From Nitrospira sp. (GTDB lineage Bacteria; Nitrospirota; Nitrospiria; Nitrospirales; Nitrospiraceae): a DNA stretch of 54,302 bases. The translations under genes were made by a program, and so were the position numbers. The notes under the pieces are model-generated. The model was not told where the DNA came from, searched no databases, and was given only the letters and a program-made list of their open reading frames with translations. Position 1 is the first letter of the stretch. Every line of letters starts with the position of its first letter. Shown here in pieces: positions 8,206 through 19,260 of the stretch. The stretch covers positions 1-54,302 of the forward strand of contig JANDJK010000006.1 in NCBI GenBank assembly GCA_024330925.1. Direction: 5' to 3'.

Positions 8206-11200
8206 ATGAATGTTCTAGGCTTCCCCCACCAGCAAGGTCTTTACGATCCTCAGTACGAAAAGGATTCGTGTGGGATCGGCTTTGTTGTCAACATTAAGGG
8301 GATCAAATCTCATGAAATTGTCCGGCAGGGGCTTCAAGTGTTGGAACACCTTGCCCATAGGGGAGCACAGGGGAGTGATCCCCGCACTGGGGATGGGGCC
8401 GGAATCTTGATCCAGGTCCCACACGCGTTTTTAAAACGGGCTGCGGAGGATGTGGGGATTGCGGTAGGGGAGGCCGGGGAGTACGGTGTCGGGATGGTCT
8501 TTCTCCCGCCGCAGGAAGATCAGCGGGTTCAGTGTGAGCGGCTGTTTGCGGAGATTGTCAAAGAAGAGGGACTGCGACTGCTGGGGTGGAGAGATGTGCC
8601 CGTAAAAAGCGACGTCATTGGGGAGGTCGCGCGGCGGACCGAGCCCTTCATACGCCAAATCTTCATTGCTCGGGGAATTTTTACCGAATCGCAGTTCGAA
8701 CGGAAGCTCTACGTCGTTCGCAAACGTGTTGAACGGGCGGTCCGTGAGTCGGCGATCCAAGGGCGGGGCTATTTTTATGTGGCTAGCCTGTCTAGCAATA
8801 CGATTGTGTACAAGGGGCTACTGCTGCCCCAGCAGATCATGGAATATTACCAGGACCTGCAGGATGACTCGCTCGTCAGTGCGCTGGCGTTGGTCCATTC
8901 ACGTTTCAGTACGAATACGTTTCCCACCTGGCCGCTTGCGCACCCCTATCGATACATTTGCCATAACGGGGAAATCAATACCCTGAAGGGCAATGTGAAT
9001 TGGATGAAAGCACGGCAGGGTCGGTTGAAGTCTGATCTCTTTGGTTCGGATATTACCAAGCTGTATCCCATTATCGATGAGCACCAGAGCGATTCAGCCT
9101 GTTTGGACAACGCGGTGGAGTTTCTCACGCTGGGTGGCCGATCACTGCCTCATGTCATGATGATGTTGATTCCGGAGCCGTGGGTGGGCAATCCGCAGAT
9201 GGATCTCGACCGGCGTGGGTTTTATGAGTATCACGCCGCGATGCAGGAACCTTGGGACGGTCCGGCTGCGGTGTGTTTTACCGATGGTAAGTTCGTCGGC
9301 GCCACGTTGGATCGCAACGGCCTGCGACCATGCCGGTATTTGGTCACGACCGATGGAGTGGTCGTCCTAGCATCAGAGGCGGGGGTCCTGCCTGTGGAGA
9401 TCCAGCGGATTCGACAAAAAGGGCGGCTGATGCCGGGACGCATGTTTCTAGTCGATACGGTGCAGGGGCGCATTATTGACGATGAGGAAGTGAAGGCGGA
9501 GATCGTTGGCCGAAGGCCGTACCGAGCCTGGGTGACTCAGTACCGCATCTCGTTGGATGAGTTGCCAGAGCCCCTCAATGTGCCTCAGCCGGACCACCCG
9601 ACGATTCGTCAGAGGCAACAGGCGTTCGGCTATACGGTTGAAGAATTAAAGATGGTCATTACCCCAATGGTGGTCGAGGGGCAGGAAGCGGTGTCCTCGA
9701 TGGGGACAGACACGCCGCTGGCCGTTTTGTCGGATCGTCCGCAACTGTTGTTCAAATATTTTAAGCAGCTCTTTGCGCAGGTCACCAATCCCCCAATTGA
9801 TCCGATTCGTGAAGAGCTGGTCATGTCTTTGTCCACCAATATTGGGCCCAAGCCGAATTTGATGGAAGAGAATCCAGAATCCTGCCGTCGGATTCGCGTG
9901 AGGCAGCCGATCCTCACTAATGCTGAACTGCAGAAGATCAGGGAGATTGCGGATCCACATTTCCGCAGTAAGACGCTCAAGATGCTCTTTCGGGTTGCCG
10001 AGGGGCCGGATGGATTGGAACCGGCGGTGGAGGAGCTGTGCCGTCAGGCGTCACAGGCCATTCGTGAGGGGTATAAGTTTCTGATCTTGAGTGACCGCGG
10101 TGTCAATGAGGAGTGGGCACCAATTCCGAGTCTCTTGGGCATTGCGGCCGTTCACCATCATTTGGTGCGGGAATGTACCAGAACCGAAGTGGGGCTCATC
10201 GTCGAGAGTGGTGAGCCGCGCGATGTGCATCACTTCGCTTGCCTTATCGGGTATGGTGCCGGCGCCGTGAACCCCTATTTGGTATTTGAATCGCTGGTGG
10301 ATATGGAACGCGATGGGTACCTCCCAGAAGGGCTGGATGCTCAAACTGCCGAAGCGAAGTACATTAAGGCTGTGGGGAAGGGATTGCTGAAAATCTTTTC
10401 CAAAATGGGCATTTCCACGGTGCAATCCTACTGCGGTGCGCAGATTTTTGAGGCCATTGGCCTGCGGCGCGACGTCATCGACCGTTATTTTACCGGGACC
10501 GCTTCGCGGGTTGAAGGGATTGGGATTCGCGAGATTGGCGAGGAAACGGTCCGCCGGCATCGGGTGGCCTATCAGCCAGCGCCGATCCGTCAGCTGGATT
10601 TTGGGGGGGAGATCCATTATCGCGCGCAGGGCGAACATCATAATTGGAATCCCGAGACAATTTACAAACTCCAGCATGCAACCAGATTCAACGACCCCAA
10701 GCTTTATGAGGAATTTGCCCAATTGGTCAATGACGAGAGCAAGCGGCGGTCGAACTTGCGGGGACTGCTCGACTTTAAGTTCTTACCGGAGCCCATTCCG
10801 TTGGAGGAGGTTGAACCGGCAAAGGAAATCGTCAAACGGTTTACCACTGGCGCCATGTCCTTCGGTGCGATCAGCAAGGAAGCGCATGAGACCTTGGCGA
10901 TTGCAATGAACCGGATTGGCGCCAAAAGCAACACCGGCGAAGGGGGCGAAGATCCCGAGAGATTTATCCCGCTTCCCAACGGGGACTCCAAAAACTCATA
11001 CATCAAGCAAGTGGCGTCAGCTCGTTTTGGAGTCACGATCCATTATCTGGTCAACGCACGCGAATTGCAGATCAAAATGGCCCAAGGAGCCAAGCCAGGA
11101 GAAGGTGGACAGTTACCGGGCCATAAAGTTGATGAGGTCATCGCACGGATGCGGTATTCGACTCCCGGCGTGCAGTTGATTTCCCCCCCTCCACACCATG

Positions 11201-12723
11201 ACATCTATTCGATCGAAGATTTAGCCCAACTGATCTTTGATCTGAAGAATGCCAACCCAGAGGCAGATATTTCCGTGAAGCTGGTGGCGGAAGTGGGAGT
11301 CGGCACTGTGGCGGCAGGGGTTGCCAAGGCCCATGCTGATAAGGTGCTAATCAGCGGTGATTCAGGCGGCACTGGTGCCTCGCCCCTCTCGTCCATCAAG
11401 TATGCCGGCATTCCCTGGGAATTGGGATTGGCGGAAACCCATCAAACACTCGTGCTGAACAACCTGCGCGGACGGATCCGCATCGAAACGGATGGCCAAC
11501 TGAAAACGGGTCGCGATGTTGCCATCGCTGCTCTGCTGGGGGCCGAAGAGTTTGGTTTCTCGACAGCGCCGTTAATTGTGGAAGGGTGCATTATGATGCG
11601 CAAATGCCACCTTAACACTTGTCCGGTGGGGGTGGCGACTCAGGATCCCGTTCTCCGCAAGAAATTCACCGGTCGACCCGAACATGTGGTGAATTACTTT
11701 TTCTTTGTTGCCGAAGAATTGCGGAGGATCATGGCTAGGTTGGGATTCCGCACGGTCAGTGAGATGGTCGGACGAGTGGATAAACTCAAGGCCCACAGGG
11801 CGATCGACCATTGGAAGGCCAAGGGGCTTGATCTCAGTGCGTTGCTAGCAATGCCTGAGGTGGGGCCTGAGATCCCGCGCCGTTGTGTGCAGGTCCAAGA
11901 TCATGGGATTGCTGATGTGCTTGACAGGAAGTTGATCGAGCTGTGTACGCCGGCGATTGAGCATGGTGAAGCGGTCAAGCTTGATCTGCAGATCCGTAAC
12001 GGAAATCGGGCTGTCGGTACCATGTTGTCGGGTCGCATTGCGAAACGGTACGGTCAGGACGGTTTACCGCCCGATACTATTACGATTAAATTTACCGGGT
12101 CGGCGGGACAATCGTTTGGGGCCTTCCTTATCCGAGGGGTGACTCTTATCCTTGAAGGAGAGTCCAACGATTACTTAGGCAAAGGACTCTCGGGTGGCAA
12201 GATCATCGTGTTTCCGCCCAAACAGGCGCTGTTCAATCCCGAAGAGACAATTTTGATTGGCAATACGTCTCTGTATGGTGCCACGGGAGGCGAGGCCTAT
12301 TTTTATGGTCTAGCAGGGGAGCGGTTTGCCGTCCGCAACAGCGGTGCACGCGCTGTCGTGGAGGGGACAGGCGATCATGGCTGCGAATACATGACGGGTG
12401 GGGTTGTGGTTGTGTTGGGCAGTACGGGACGGAACTTCGCTGCTGGTATGTCGGGTGGAATCGCGTTTGTTCTCAATGAGGACGGACGGTTTGAGTCTCG
12501 TTGCAATCTCGGCATGGTCGAACTGGAGCCGGTCAAGGCCGAAGAAGACAAAAAACTGCTTCATGAGATGGTCATGGCTCATTTCATGCACACCGGAAGC
12601 CGAAACGCCAAGCGGGTTTTAGATTTGTGGGAGGCGATGTTGCCGAAATTTGTGAAAGTGATGCCGACCGACTACAAGCGGGTGCTCGAAGAACGGAAAC
12701 GAAAAGCCAGCGCCATACATTAA
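8206..12723 (+). CDS. gltB: Glutamate synthase large (alpha) subunit
   Basis: 1505 residues, the usual GltB length. The Ntn-type glutaminase domain has its nucleophile at Cys22 in KDSCGIGF, which implies removal of a 21-residue propeptide. The central and FMN domains follow: [14 protein letters not shown], then [14 protein letters not shown]. The 3Fe-4S cluster cysteines are in CHLNTCPVG from residue 1134. The C-terminal beta-helix domain carries GxxGG repeats ([27 protein letters not shown]). It converts glutamine and 2-oxoglutarate to two glutamates with GltD. The start is set at ATG 8206 because the frame upstream adds 89 atypical residues. The gap of 82 bases to gltD suggests an operon. 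Confidence 0.97.
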   Translation: MNVLGFPHQQGLYDPQYEKDSCGIGFVVNIKGIKSHEIVRQGLQVLEHLAHRGAQGSDPRTGDGAGILIQVPHAFLKRAAEDVGIAVGEAGEYGVGMVFLPPQEDQRVQCERLFAEIVKEEGLRLLGWRDVPVKSDVIGEVARRTEPFIRQIFIARGIFTESQFERKLYVVRKRVERAVRESAIQGRGYFYVASLSSNTIVYKGLLLPQQIMEYYQDLQDDSLVSALALVHSRFSTNTFPTWPLAHPYRYICHNGEINTLKGNVNWMKARQGRLKSDLFGSDITKLYPIIDEHQSDSACLDNAVEFLTLGGRSLPHVMMMLIPEPWVGNPQMDLDRRGFYEYHAAMQEPWDGPAAVCFTDGKFVGATLDRNGLRPCRYLVTTDGVVVLASEAGVLPVEIQRIRQKGRLMPGRMFLVDTVQGRIIDDEEVKAEIVGRRPYRAWVTQYRISLDELPEPLNVPQPDHPTIRQRQQAFGYTVEELKMVITPMVVEGQEAVSSMGTDTPLAVLSDRPQLLFKYFKQLFAQVTNPPIDPIREELVMSLSTNIGPKPNLMEENPESCRRIRVRQPILTNAELQKIREIADPHFRSKTLKMLFRVAEGPDGLEPAVEELCRQASQAIREGYKFLILSDRGVNEEWAPIPSLLGIAAVHHHLVRECTRTEVGLIVESGEPRDVHHFACLIGYGAGAVNPYLVFESLVDMERDGYLPEGLDAQTAEAKYIKAVGKGLLKIFSKMGISTVQSYCGAQIFEAIGLRRDVIDRYFTGTASRVEGIGIREIGEETVRRHRVAYQPAPIRQLDFGGEIHYRAQGEHHNWNPETIYKLQHATRFNDPKLYEEFAQLVNDESKRRSNLRGLLDFKFLPEPIPLEEVEPAKEIVKRFTTGAMSFGAISKEAHETLAIAMNRIGAKSNTGEGGEDPERFIPLPNGDSKNSYIKQVASARFGVTIHYLVNARELQIKMAQGAKPGEGGQLPGHKVDEVIARMRYSTPGVQLISPPPHHDIYSIEDLAQLIFDLKNANPEADISVKLVAEVGVGTVAAGVAKAHADKVLISGDSGGTGASPLSSIKYAGIPWELGLAETHQTLVLNNLRGRIRIETDGQLKTGRDVAIAALLGAEEFGFSTAPLIVEGCIMMRKCHLNTCPVGVATQDPVLRKKFTGRPEHVVNYFFFVAEELRRIMARLGFRTVSEMVGRVDKLKAHRAIDHWKAKGLDLSALLAMPEVGPEIPRRCVQVQDHGIADVLDRKLIELCTPAIEHGEAVKLDLQIRNGNRAVGTMLSGRIAKRYGQDGLPPDTITIKFTGSAGQSFGAFLIRGVTLILEGESNDYLGKGLSGGKIIVFPPKQALFNPEETILIGNTSLYGATGGEAYFYGLAGERFAVRNSGARAVVEGTGDHGCEYMTGGVVVVLGSTGRNFAAGMSGGIAFVLNEDGRFESRCNLGMVELEPVKAEEDKKLLHEMVMAHFMHTGSRNAKRVLDLWEAMLPKFVKVMPTDYKRVLEERKRKASAIH

Positions 12724-12805
12724 CGATGGTGATGTGGGAGGTCGATGGTGGTGGCTGGCCCGTCAGGTTTGCCGGTGAGAGGAAGAAGCGGCCTATCGAG
12801 GAAAC

Positions 12806-14242
12806 ATGGGAGATCCCAAGGGGTTCATGAAGTTCGCGCGCGAGACACCGAAACGGCGTCCCGTTGAGTTGCGTGTCAAGGATTGGAAGGAACTGTACGA
12901 GCCAATCTCCGATGAGAAGCTCAGGGTGCAGGGGGCGCGGTGTATGGATTGCGGCGTGCCATTTTGTCAGAGTACGAATGGCTGTCCAGTCGTTAATCTG
13001 ATTCCAGAATGGAATGATCTCATCTACCGTGGACGATGGCTCAGTGCCCTCAAAGCATTGCACGCAACCAATAATTTTCCTGAGTTCACCGGGCGTCTTT
13101 GTCCGGCGCCATGCGAGTCGGCCTGTGTATTGGGCATCAATGAAGATCCCGTGTCTATTCGAATCATTGAGTGGAATATCATCGAACACGGATTCAGCGA
13201 AGGGTTGGTGGAGCCGATCATGCCAGTCTATAAGACGGGCAAGGCGGTTGCGATTGTTGGCTCGGGACCGGCTGGATTGGCCGCTGCGCAACAGCTTTGT
13301 CGTGCCGGCCACGATGTGACTGTGTTTGAAAAAGCTGATCGGATCGGGGGGTTACTGCGATATGGTATTCCTGACTTCAAGATGGAAAAATGGGTGATCG
13401 ATCGTCGGCTGGATCAAATGAGAGCTGAAGGGGTGACCTTTGTGACCAATGTGACGGTTGGAAAAGATCTGACGGTCGATGAGCTGCTCAGCCGATTTGA
13501 TGCGATTGGTCTCACGTTGGGAGCTGAACAACCAAGGGATCTCCTGGTGCCAGGGCGCGAATTAAAGGGCATTCACTTTGCGATGGACTATCTGACCCAG
13601 CAAAATAAGCGGAATGCCGGGGATATGATCACAGACGAGCCGATTACCGCAGCGGGCAAGCGGGTCGTCATTATTGGAGGGGGGGACACAGGGTCTGATT
13701 GTCTGGGGACGGCCCATCGCCAGGGATGTCGTGAAGTGCATCAATTTGAGTTATTGCCGGAGCCACCTCCCCACCGAGCTGAGTCAACTCCTTGGCCGCT
13801 CTGGCCTATGCAATTACGCACCTCCCACGCTCATGAAGAAGGTGGCGATCGACAATGGAGTGTGTCCACCACGCGATTTTCTGGACGCAACGGCCATGTT
13901 ACCAAGTTGCATGCACAACGTGTGCGTTATGAAAACGGGAAGTTCATCCCCCTTCCTCACACTGAATTTGAGATGGAGGTGGATCTGGTCTTGCTGGCCA
14001 TGGGGTTCACCGGACCGGTTAAAAGGGGGTTGCTTGACAGTCTCGGTGTCAACTATGACCAACGAGGTATGGTTCAAGTCGATGAGAACTTCATGACCAA
14101 TCGCGACGGAGTGTTTGCCGGTGGCGACGTCAGACGGGGTGCTTCCCTCATCGTTTGGGCCATTGCTGAAGGAAGAAAGATGGCTGCGGGGATCGATCGG
14201 TACTTACGTGCGGGCAGGTCGGCGAGACAAGCTTCAACCTGA
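12806..14242 (+). CDS. gltD: Glutamate synthase small (beta) subunit
   Basis: 478 residues. The N-terminus holds cysteines for two 4Fe-4S clusters: CMDCGVPFC (C46, C49, C54) with C60, then LCPAPCESAC near residues 97-106. The FAD-binding VGSGPAGLAAA is near residue 152 and the NADPH-binding IIGGGDTGSDC near residue 293. DGVFAGGDVRRGASLIVWAI near the end closes the FAD site. It passes electrons from NADPH to the large subunit. It follows gltB directly. The ATG at 12806 is used; the ATG at 12827 (MKFARE) is an alternative. Confidence 0.96.
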   Translation: MGDPKGFMKFARETPKRRPVELRVKDWKELYEPISDEKLRVQGARCMDCGVPFCQSTNGCPVVNLIPEWNDLIYRGRWLSALKALHATNNFPEFTGRLCPAPCESACVLGINEDPVSIRIIEWNIIEHGFSEGLVEPIMPVYKTGKAVAIVGSGPAGLAAAQQLCRAGHDVTVFEKADRIGGLLRYGIPDFKMEKWVIDRRLDQMRAEGVTFVTNVTVGKDLTVDELLSRFDAIGLTLGAEQPRDLLVPGRELKGIHFAMDYLTQQNKRNAGDMITDEPITAAGKRVVIIGGGDTGSDCLGTAHRQGCREVHQFELLPEPPPHRAESTPWPLWPMQLRTSHAHEEGGDRQWSVSTTRFSGRNGHVTKLHAQRVRYENGKFIPLPHTEFEMEVDLVLLAMGFTGPVKRGLLDSLGVNYDQRGMVQVDENFMTNRDGVFAGGDVRRGASLIVWAIAEGRKMAAGIDRYLRAGRSARQAST

Positions 14243-14417
14243 TCGCAAGTGGTGATCTGTGCCACCCCCTTTGTTCTTTTAGCAATTCCAGCATGTGTGA
14301 GTGAGGTGAGGTTCCTACTGAGAGGAAGGGGCAAGGCGCCAACAAAATCCGACGATCAGAAGAAAGAAAAGGGGCACGAGGAGCTGGAGGGGGCAAACGC
14401 TGGTAAACAAGTTCCAC

Positions 14418-14708
14418 TTACACTTCGCCGCTGCTTGCTGGTGCTGGTTGCTTTTGAGGGACAGTGGAACGAGAGCCGTCTCTGCTCGTGGCGGCTGTCA
14501 GGTGGCTAGGCCGTCGAATGGGGCGAGGTTTCCCGTGAGTTGTTGAGGGAGGGGCCAGCGTGGGGTTGTTTTCTCGCGATCGCTGAATGATGCGATCGGA
14601 ATCTTTTTCAAACACTCTCCAGGCGAGGTGTGCCATCGCTGTACCAAAAAACAGCACCAATGTTGTGAAGACGACGAATCCCAGCACCATGATCGTCATG
14701 TTGCTCAT
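14418..14708 (-). CDS. Small single-helix membrane protein with basic, Pro/Ser-rich tail
   Basis: 96 residues and no family recognised. The first 28 residues form one strong membrane helix (MTIMVLGFVVFTTLVLFF). The rest is a charged and then Pro/Ser/Arg-rich tail, probably cytoplasmic by the positive-inside rule. It is judged real because GGGGAGGAGG lies 5 bases before the ATG, the best ribosome site in this part of the window. It is divergent from the His/Lys-rich exported protein at 15018. Confidence 0.6.
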   Translation of the reverse strand: MSNMTIMVLGFVVFTTLVLFFGTAMAHLAWRVFEKDSDRIIQRSRENNPTLAPPSTTHGKPRPIRRPSHLTAATSRDGSRSTVPQKQPAPASSGEV

Positions 14709-15017
14709 GTTGCCTCCTCCCCTTCAATTTTCCAATGAGCCAATGAGGACCTTCCTCTCCCCAGGGTCCTGCACAAAGCCTTAATGGGCGAAAATTACTA
14801 CCATTCTTGCTGATCCGTTCGCAGGAGTCAATGAGCTGAAACCAGAGCTGTTTCCTAAATCTTAGCTTAGAAGGATACCCCACATTTCCGGTCATTTCTT
14901 GACATCACTGAGCTTTATGCCATGGTGGAGTCTGCAAAGGTTGTTCAAAAGTTCAGCAAGATTCTACAAGATTCTCTAATGGAAAAATGGATCGTATCTG
15001 ACAAAAGGAGGATATGG
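14709..15017. other. Divergent intergenic region
   Basis: About 310 bases between two divergent small genes. It should hold both promoters. A TCTAAT hexamer at about 14974-14979 (5 of 6 to the -10 consensus) sits suitably for the rightward gene, with only a poor -35. Nothing else was recognised. Confidence 0.35.
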
Positions 15018-15416
15018 ATGAGAGGTTGTGTTGCTGTGCTCGTCATCATGATGGTCTTGGTGCCCTGGGCGAATGGGAAGGCTCAGGAAGGAGACGCCGA
15101 AATAGCTGCGCCGGTCGATTCCTCTCCGGCGAGACAGGAGCCTGCGACGGCCTCTGAACGAGATGCAGTCTTGGAACAAGGGAAAGAGGAGAAAATGAAG
15201 CGGGGTAGGCCAGGCGGAGAGGGGCACGATGGCAAATATCACGAGAAAGAAAAAAACAAAGGCAAGGGAAAGAAAAAGGGTCAGTCTCAATTCGGGGAAA
15301 CAGGACATCGCCATCAACGGGGTCTTGATCAGGCCGATGAAGTGGCTGGCAAACATGGGCACCACGGACGAGCCAAGGCCAGAAGTCGCCACAACCAGAA
15401 GCACGAGCAAGGCTGA
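15018..15416 (+). CDS. Exported His/Lys/Gly-rich low-complexity protein
   Basis: 132 residues with no recognised family. It begins with a clear signal peptide (MRGCVAVLVIMMVLVPWANG, then KAQ as a likely cleavage region). An acidic Ala/Pro-rich linker follows, then a strongly basic part rich in Lys, His and Gly (about residues 60-132). That composition is seen in metal- or polyanion-binding exported proteins, but no specific motif supports a function. ATG 15018 is chosen because AAAGGAGGAT lies just upstream and because it places the signal peptide at the N-terminus; the frame is open further upstream. Confidence 0.6.
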   Translation: MRGCVAVLVIMMVLVPWANGKAQEGDAEIAAPVDSSPARQEPATASERDAVLEQGKEEKMKRGRPGGEGHDGKYHEKEKNKGKGKKKGQSQFGETGHRHQRGLDQADEVAGKHGHHGRAKARSRHNQKHEQG

Positions 15417-15533
15417 CCGTCTCGTGCTCCCTCGACACATCAACAACCCGCCTGGCTGTATCGTATAAAGCTGGCGGGTGCTCTTCGCAACAACAGTGGA
15501 GTGGCTCACATGAACGGCAGACAGTTCCGTTGT

Positions 15534-15944
15534 TTAGGCGAGGGGCTGGTTTAAGAGCTTCTTGACTTCACAATGGGCCATGACCACGTCGGGAGCTCGT
15601 TGAAGTGCTTCGTAGTAACTACGCTCAAATCCTTCGCCTTCTTCAGATGGGCGGATCAACGCTCGTGCTTCGGCGATGAGAAGGGCGGCTTGCTCGGTGG
15701 CGGAGCCGTCTTCCTTTTCCAATAACTCATCGATGCGAATGATCAAATTGGACAGGGGATGAAGCCAGGTAAACCAAGGATCGTTCATCACCAATTGGAG
15801 CAATTGGCCGGTTGAATCAATGCGGCCGTAGACACGCTCAAACGTGATTTGCTCCGCGACAATAAGTGCTCTGTGTAATTTCAACAGACTACGCCGCAGG
15901 TTCGCTAAAGTGTGGCGCGGAGCAGCGGTGGACGACGGTTTCAT
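15534..15944 (-). CDS. Conserved-looking alpha-helical hypothetical protein
   Basis: 136 residues, not recognised. It is predicted to be mostly helical: LANLRRSLLKLHRALIVAEQ, then LLQLVMNDPWFTWLHPLSNL and a run of Glu/Ala-rich helices. It has no signal peptide or membrane segment. The helical DPWFTWLHPLS block and the regular composition suggest a real soluble protein. Codon phase is sustained over the whole length and no better gene lies on the other strand. The start could also be ATG 15971; neither has a clear ribosome site. Confidence 0.6.
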   Translation of the reverse strand: MKPSSTAAPRHTLANLRRSLLKLHRALIVAEQITFERVYGRIDSTGQLLQLVMNDPWFTWLHPLSNLIIRIDELLEKEDGSATEQAALLIAEARALIRPSEEGEGFERSYYEALQRAPDVVMAHCEVKKLLNQPLA

Positions 15945-16065
15945 TTTTGTTTCTTTTCGGAAAAGATTCATACAATATTTTAACAAGTCAATCGTCAAGA
16001 AGGAAAAAACAAAGGGGCGGTTTTCTCCTCGTCCCCGAGCACAATACGATCTTAGCTTTTGTTTA

Positions 16066-17600
16066 TTATCGGTTGTTTTGAGGGAGACTGTAGGGGATGA
16101 GGCGAAGCGATGGCACGGCTACAAACAGGAGAGAAGGTTTCTGTGGAAATGGGTGATGATCCGTCAAAGAGAGGGGACCTTCTGCGCAATCGGGATCTGT
16201 CGATGGAGAGTATCGATAGAGGGATGCAACGACTGGTTCGATCTCCGTCCTCTGAAACCGTTGCTGCACTGATAGTGTGACCATGTCCAACTGTGCTGGA
16301 TCTTGCTTCTGAAGGCGCAGATGGATCTTCCAAATGGCCTCCCGCTCGTCGTCTGGCAGGTCCACAAAAAAGATGTTGTCGAAGCGGCCCTTGCGTAGCA
16401 GTGCGGATGGGAACGATGAAAGATCGTTGGCGTGGTAACAGAGGCCATCTCTTCCTTCACTTCTAGCAACCATGTCAGGAACGGGCCGAATACACGACGG
16501 CTTCAAACCGGAAGTAGCTTTGCTGCCGCTGCGACTGCTGCACATGCTTTTTCGATTTCGCCAAGTCAGAACACAATCGGCGCGAATGATTCGACCACAT
16601 CAATGGCCCTGCAGAGTTGCTCGCTGATTTGCCGACGAACTTGTCGAACAGTCGTCCCGAGTCGAGAGCAACGGTAATTGCCATGAGCGGGCGATGCCCT
16701 TAGCGGCGAGTGATTTGCCGCAGCCCAACACTCCTTCCAAGCAGAATGCTGTAGGGCGGTGTGAGCCGGAGCGTCTGGGTCTCGCCGTGAATCCCCTTTT
16801 GCCCGCTCTAGCCACGTTTTCCAATTGGCAAAGCCGTCCAGCTCGAATCGCTTGTCTTCAAGCGAGTAGTCTGCAAGCAGGCTGCCATCTTTGATGAGTT
16901 GGATCTTGTGTTGGAGGATAGTTTGCATGGCTGAGGTAGAAACGTGTCTCTCCTCCATCAAGCATTGGGTCATGACTTGGCGGGCTTGGTGACGTGTCAA
17001 GCCGCGTAATGCAAGGAGGAGGGTCTCCTGCTCGGCGGTTTCTTCGTTCGTGGCAAGAGCCGGTGCGCGCGGGAGCAGAGTGGTGCTGGGGTACTTTGAG
17101 CAAGGGGGAGTGATTATTTGTGTCGGCTTAGGTGTCAAGGAGCACAGTATGTTTTGGAGCATGGATCGTAGCTCATGGTCATCCGACAATCGTCATTCAA
17201 AACGAACTGTGAGGCGCTCACGGTCGGCAAGAGAGTGAGGGGGCCCGGTTATGCGACAGGGTGGAATGAGATTGACTGAAAACGGCGGTCACCTTCCGAA
17301 GCGGGTGGGCAACCAGAGGATCTTGCGGACGCGGTGCAAAATCCTCGGAGCCCAAAGACCGCTTCAACAGTCAATCCATGCAGATGGTGAAACGCTGCCT
17401 GTGGTGTGGCGGTCAATTTGCTGTGCGTTTGTTTATCAGAGCGGATGAGAGACCATTCGAAAAGAGGCCGGTTCTTCTGCGTCGTGACTGATTGGAGCAG
17501 GATCGCCGCACCGTCTGCTTCCACTGTATCGATGGCAATCAGTGGCTGAAAGGATGCGGATCAGGGGACGAAGATCGTGTATGCCAGTCGTCGTGATCAT
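16066..17600 (-). pseudogene. Ycf46-like AAA ATPase, destroyed by multiple frameshifts
   Basis: Recognisable pieces of one AAA-family protein of about 500 residues lie in order on the minus strand but in changing frames. They are HDLRPLIRI (17580), PLIAIDTVEADGAAILLQSV then RPLFEWSLIRSD (17540-17440), the FELDGFANWKTWLERA segment (16830), Walker A GVLGCGKSLAAKGIAR (16720), GRLFDKFVGK and LCRAIDVVESFAPIVF (16660-16570), DEIEKA (16560) and [20 protein letters not shown] (16400-16340). At least six frame changes are needed. The order and motifs match the Ycf46 type, whose function is poorly known. Ends are approximate. Sequencing error is unlikely to explain so many shifts when the genes on both sides are intact. 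Confidence 0.8.
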
Positions 17601-17800
17601 CCAAACGTTAATGGCAGCACAATGGTACATGAGAAGAAGAAAACGAACATTGCTGCCTCACGCCACTTTGCAGCGCAGGACAATGGTAAGGTGGCCAACC
17701 GACATTCTGGTGGTCACGGCACAACGGAACCAGTTGGCTAGTAGCTCAGTTAGCTCTTACCGGACGCGGTGAATGCCTTGCGGATTTCATTTATCAGATG

Positions 17801-18480
17801 TCATTTAACCTCTGCCCTTTCCTCCTTGAGCGATTTTTCACGCTCCGCCTGGACAGCCACTATGGAGGCGTGTGCGGGTACTGCTTGCAGCGAGACAAGG
17901 GAGTAGTTGCAAAAGCCAAGAATCTCCAATGAAAAGGAGGACGAGATTATCCAATCGGTGACGTAGTCGGCCTTTTGATTGGCTCGCAAGCCAGCTTTGA
18001 TCGGTAGCCATTTGGGGCTAGCGCCTTTCCCGTCATCTTTGCAACAATGTTGAGTGGACGGGTGATGGTTTTCGTCTGGGTTTCTCGGTCGTCGGCTCTA
18101 ATGGACAGGGTCGCATGAGTGTCGATGATGTGCTGCATCTGTTCCAGTCATCTGCTTGACCTGGGCGAGTGGAGCCTCTCACTGGTCGGTCAGGTGGGCC
18201 ATGGCATTCTTAGCGAGTTCTGTGGTCTGTTTGGCATCGCGGAGCTCTGGATTCAAGCAAGTTGATTTGTTGTTGCATGGCATGATTGTCGTCTTGGAGC
18301 AAGATCAGGAGAATCTCTTGCTGGGAGCGCTTGCTTCTTCAGCGCTTGGTGTTCTGCCTTGGGCAGAGGCTTCTCCGGGCTGCACCGAGGGCGACACAAG
18401 CAACGAGCAAGCCGCCTCACGGCTGTTAAGCGACAACAAAAGATGGTGTGCAGGCCTATGAGATGGTCTCCGACAAGCGG
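17801..18480 (-). pseudogene. Decayed coiled-coil exported protein
   Basis: On the minus strand, frames switch between pieces that look like one protein. A hydrophobic start (LLVACVALGAARRS) is followed by LLQDDNHAMQQQINLLES, then after a one-base shift RDAKQTTELAKNAMAHLTDQ and a stop, then APLAQVKQMTGT in the same frame. Further downstream is a frame ending in AEREKSLKEERAEVK. The pattern is of a coiled-coil protein with a signal or lipoprotein anchor. The family was not recognised and the borders are rough. It lies directly beside the AAA ATPase remnant. Confidence 0.45.
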
Positions 18481-18560
18481 AGGGGATTTCTCTCCCTCGC
18501 CTTCTGGTTGTCCAGGCTCGTTAGGGTGACTCTTCGGGATCTGCGTTGTATCTTCCGGCC

Positions 18561-19220
18561 ATGAAGACCATAGCAGCGGTAGTCGTTGGCGGAGCCCTGA
18601 TGGGCGGATGGTGGTGCGGTGGGCTGCCTTCCGAAGTGGATGGCGGTCAGGTGTCGGAGGGGCATGCCACGGTACCGATCGAAGATTATCCCCTCTATGA
18701 CCAGGCTGTGGAGAGACTGTTTCCTGCTTCGACTGTGTCGTTGCTCTGGATCGAACGATTAACGGTCGGTCGATTGCTGCCCCATCAGATTGAACCGGTC
18801 ACAGTTGAGTGGTTCTTGGAGCAGGAGTATTTCGGCGGGCGTCTCCCACGAGAACTCGTGTGGGATTTTGTTCATGTCAACCACGTCGTTTCCCGTCTTG
18901 AAGGGCGTTTCCATTTCGGTGCACGGTATCGATTTCTATCGGACGGTGAGGTTGAGGAGCTTGAAGCGTTCTCCGCCCGATTGGTGGGGACCACTCACGT
19001 GGCGTCGCTCCCGTCGTCAGCGCACCTAGCGTTTTCTCGGATCGGACGGACGCGACGCAACGATCAGGCATTGCTTTATGTGGAACATGTCCGGCCTGAT
19101 GGTACGGGCGCTGGTTTTCTTGTGTGGTTCGAGCGAACAGGGGGGCAATGGAAGATCCTTGAGACAGATGTTGTATGGATTATTCGTGACGCGAAGAGTG
19201 AAGGTGAGGAATTCCCGTAA
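18561..19220 (+). CDS. Exported protein of unknown function
   Basis: 219 residues. The N-terminus (MKTIAAVVVGGALMGGWWCG) reads as a signal peptide; the Cys at residue 19 is preceded by GWW and is not a classical lipobox. The mature part is rich in aromatic residues and strands, with WKILETDVVWIIRDA near the end, like a small beta-rich domain. No family was recognised. ATG 18561 was chosen over TTG 18546 because it gives a proper signal peptide. It is followed after 40 bases by the MBL hydrolase, so the two may form an operon. Confidence 0.6.
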   Translation: MKTIAAVVVGGALMGGWWCGGLPSEVDGGQVSEGHATVPIEDYPLYDQAVERLFPASTVSLLWIERLTVGRLLPHQIEPVTVEWFLEQEYFGGRLPRELVWDFVHVNHVVSRLEGRFHFGARYRFLSDGEVEELEAFSARLVGTTHVASLPSSAHLAFSRIGRTRRNDQALLYVEHVRPDGTGAGFLVWFERTGGQWKILETDVVWIIRDAKSEGEEFP

Positions 19221-19260
19221 CTTGTGGTAATGGACAGAAGAAAGGTAGCATAAGGTACCT

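Noticed and set aside
10051-10722. 223-codon minus-strand frame inside gltB
   Set aside because: Antisense to a conserved part of gltB; no protein-like features.
17725-17800. tRNA-like GTAGCTCAGTTAGC stretch
   Set aside because: The D-stem cannot close (GCTC is followed by GCTC, not GAGC) and no T-arm sequence GTTCNANNC is found after it.
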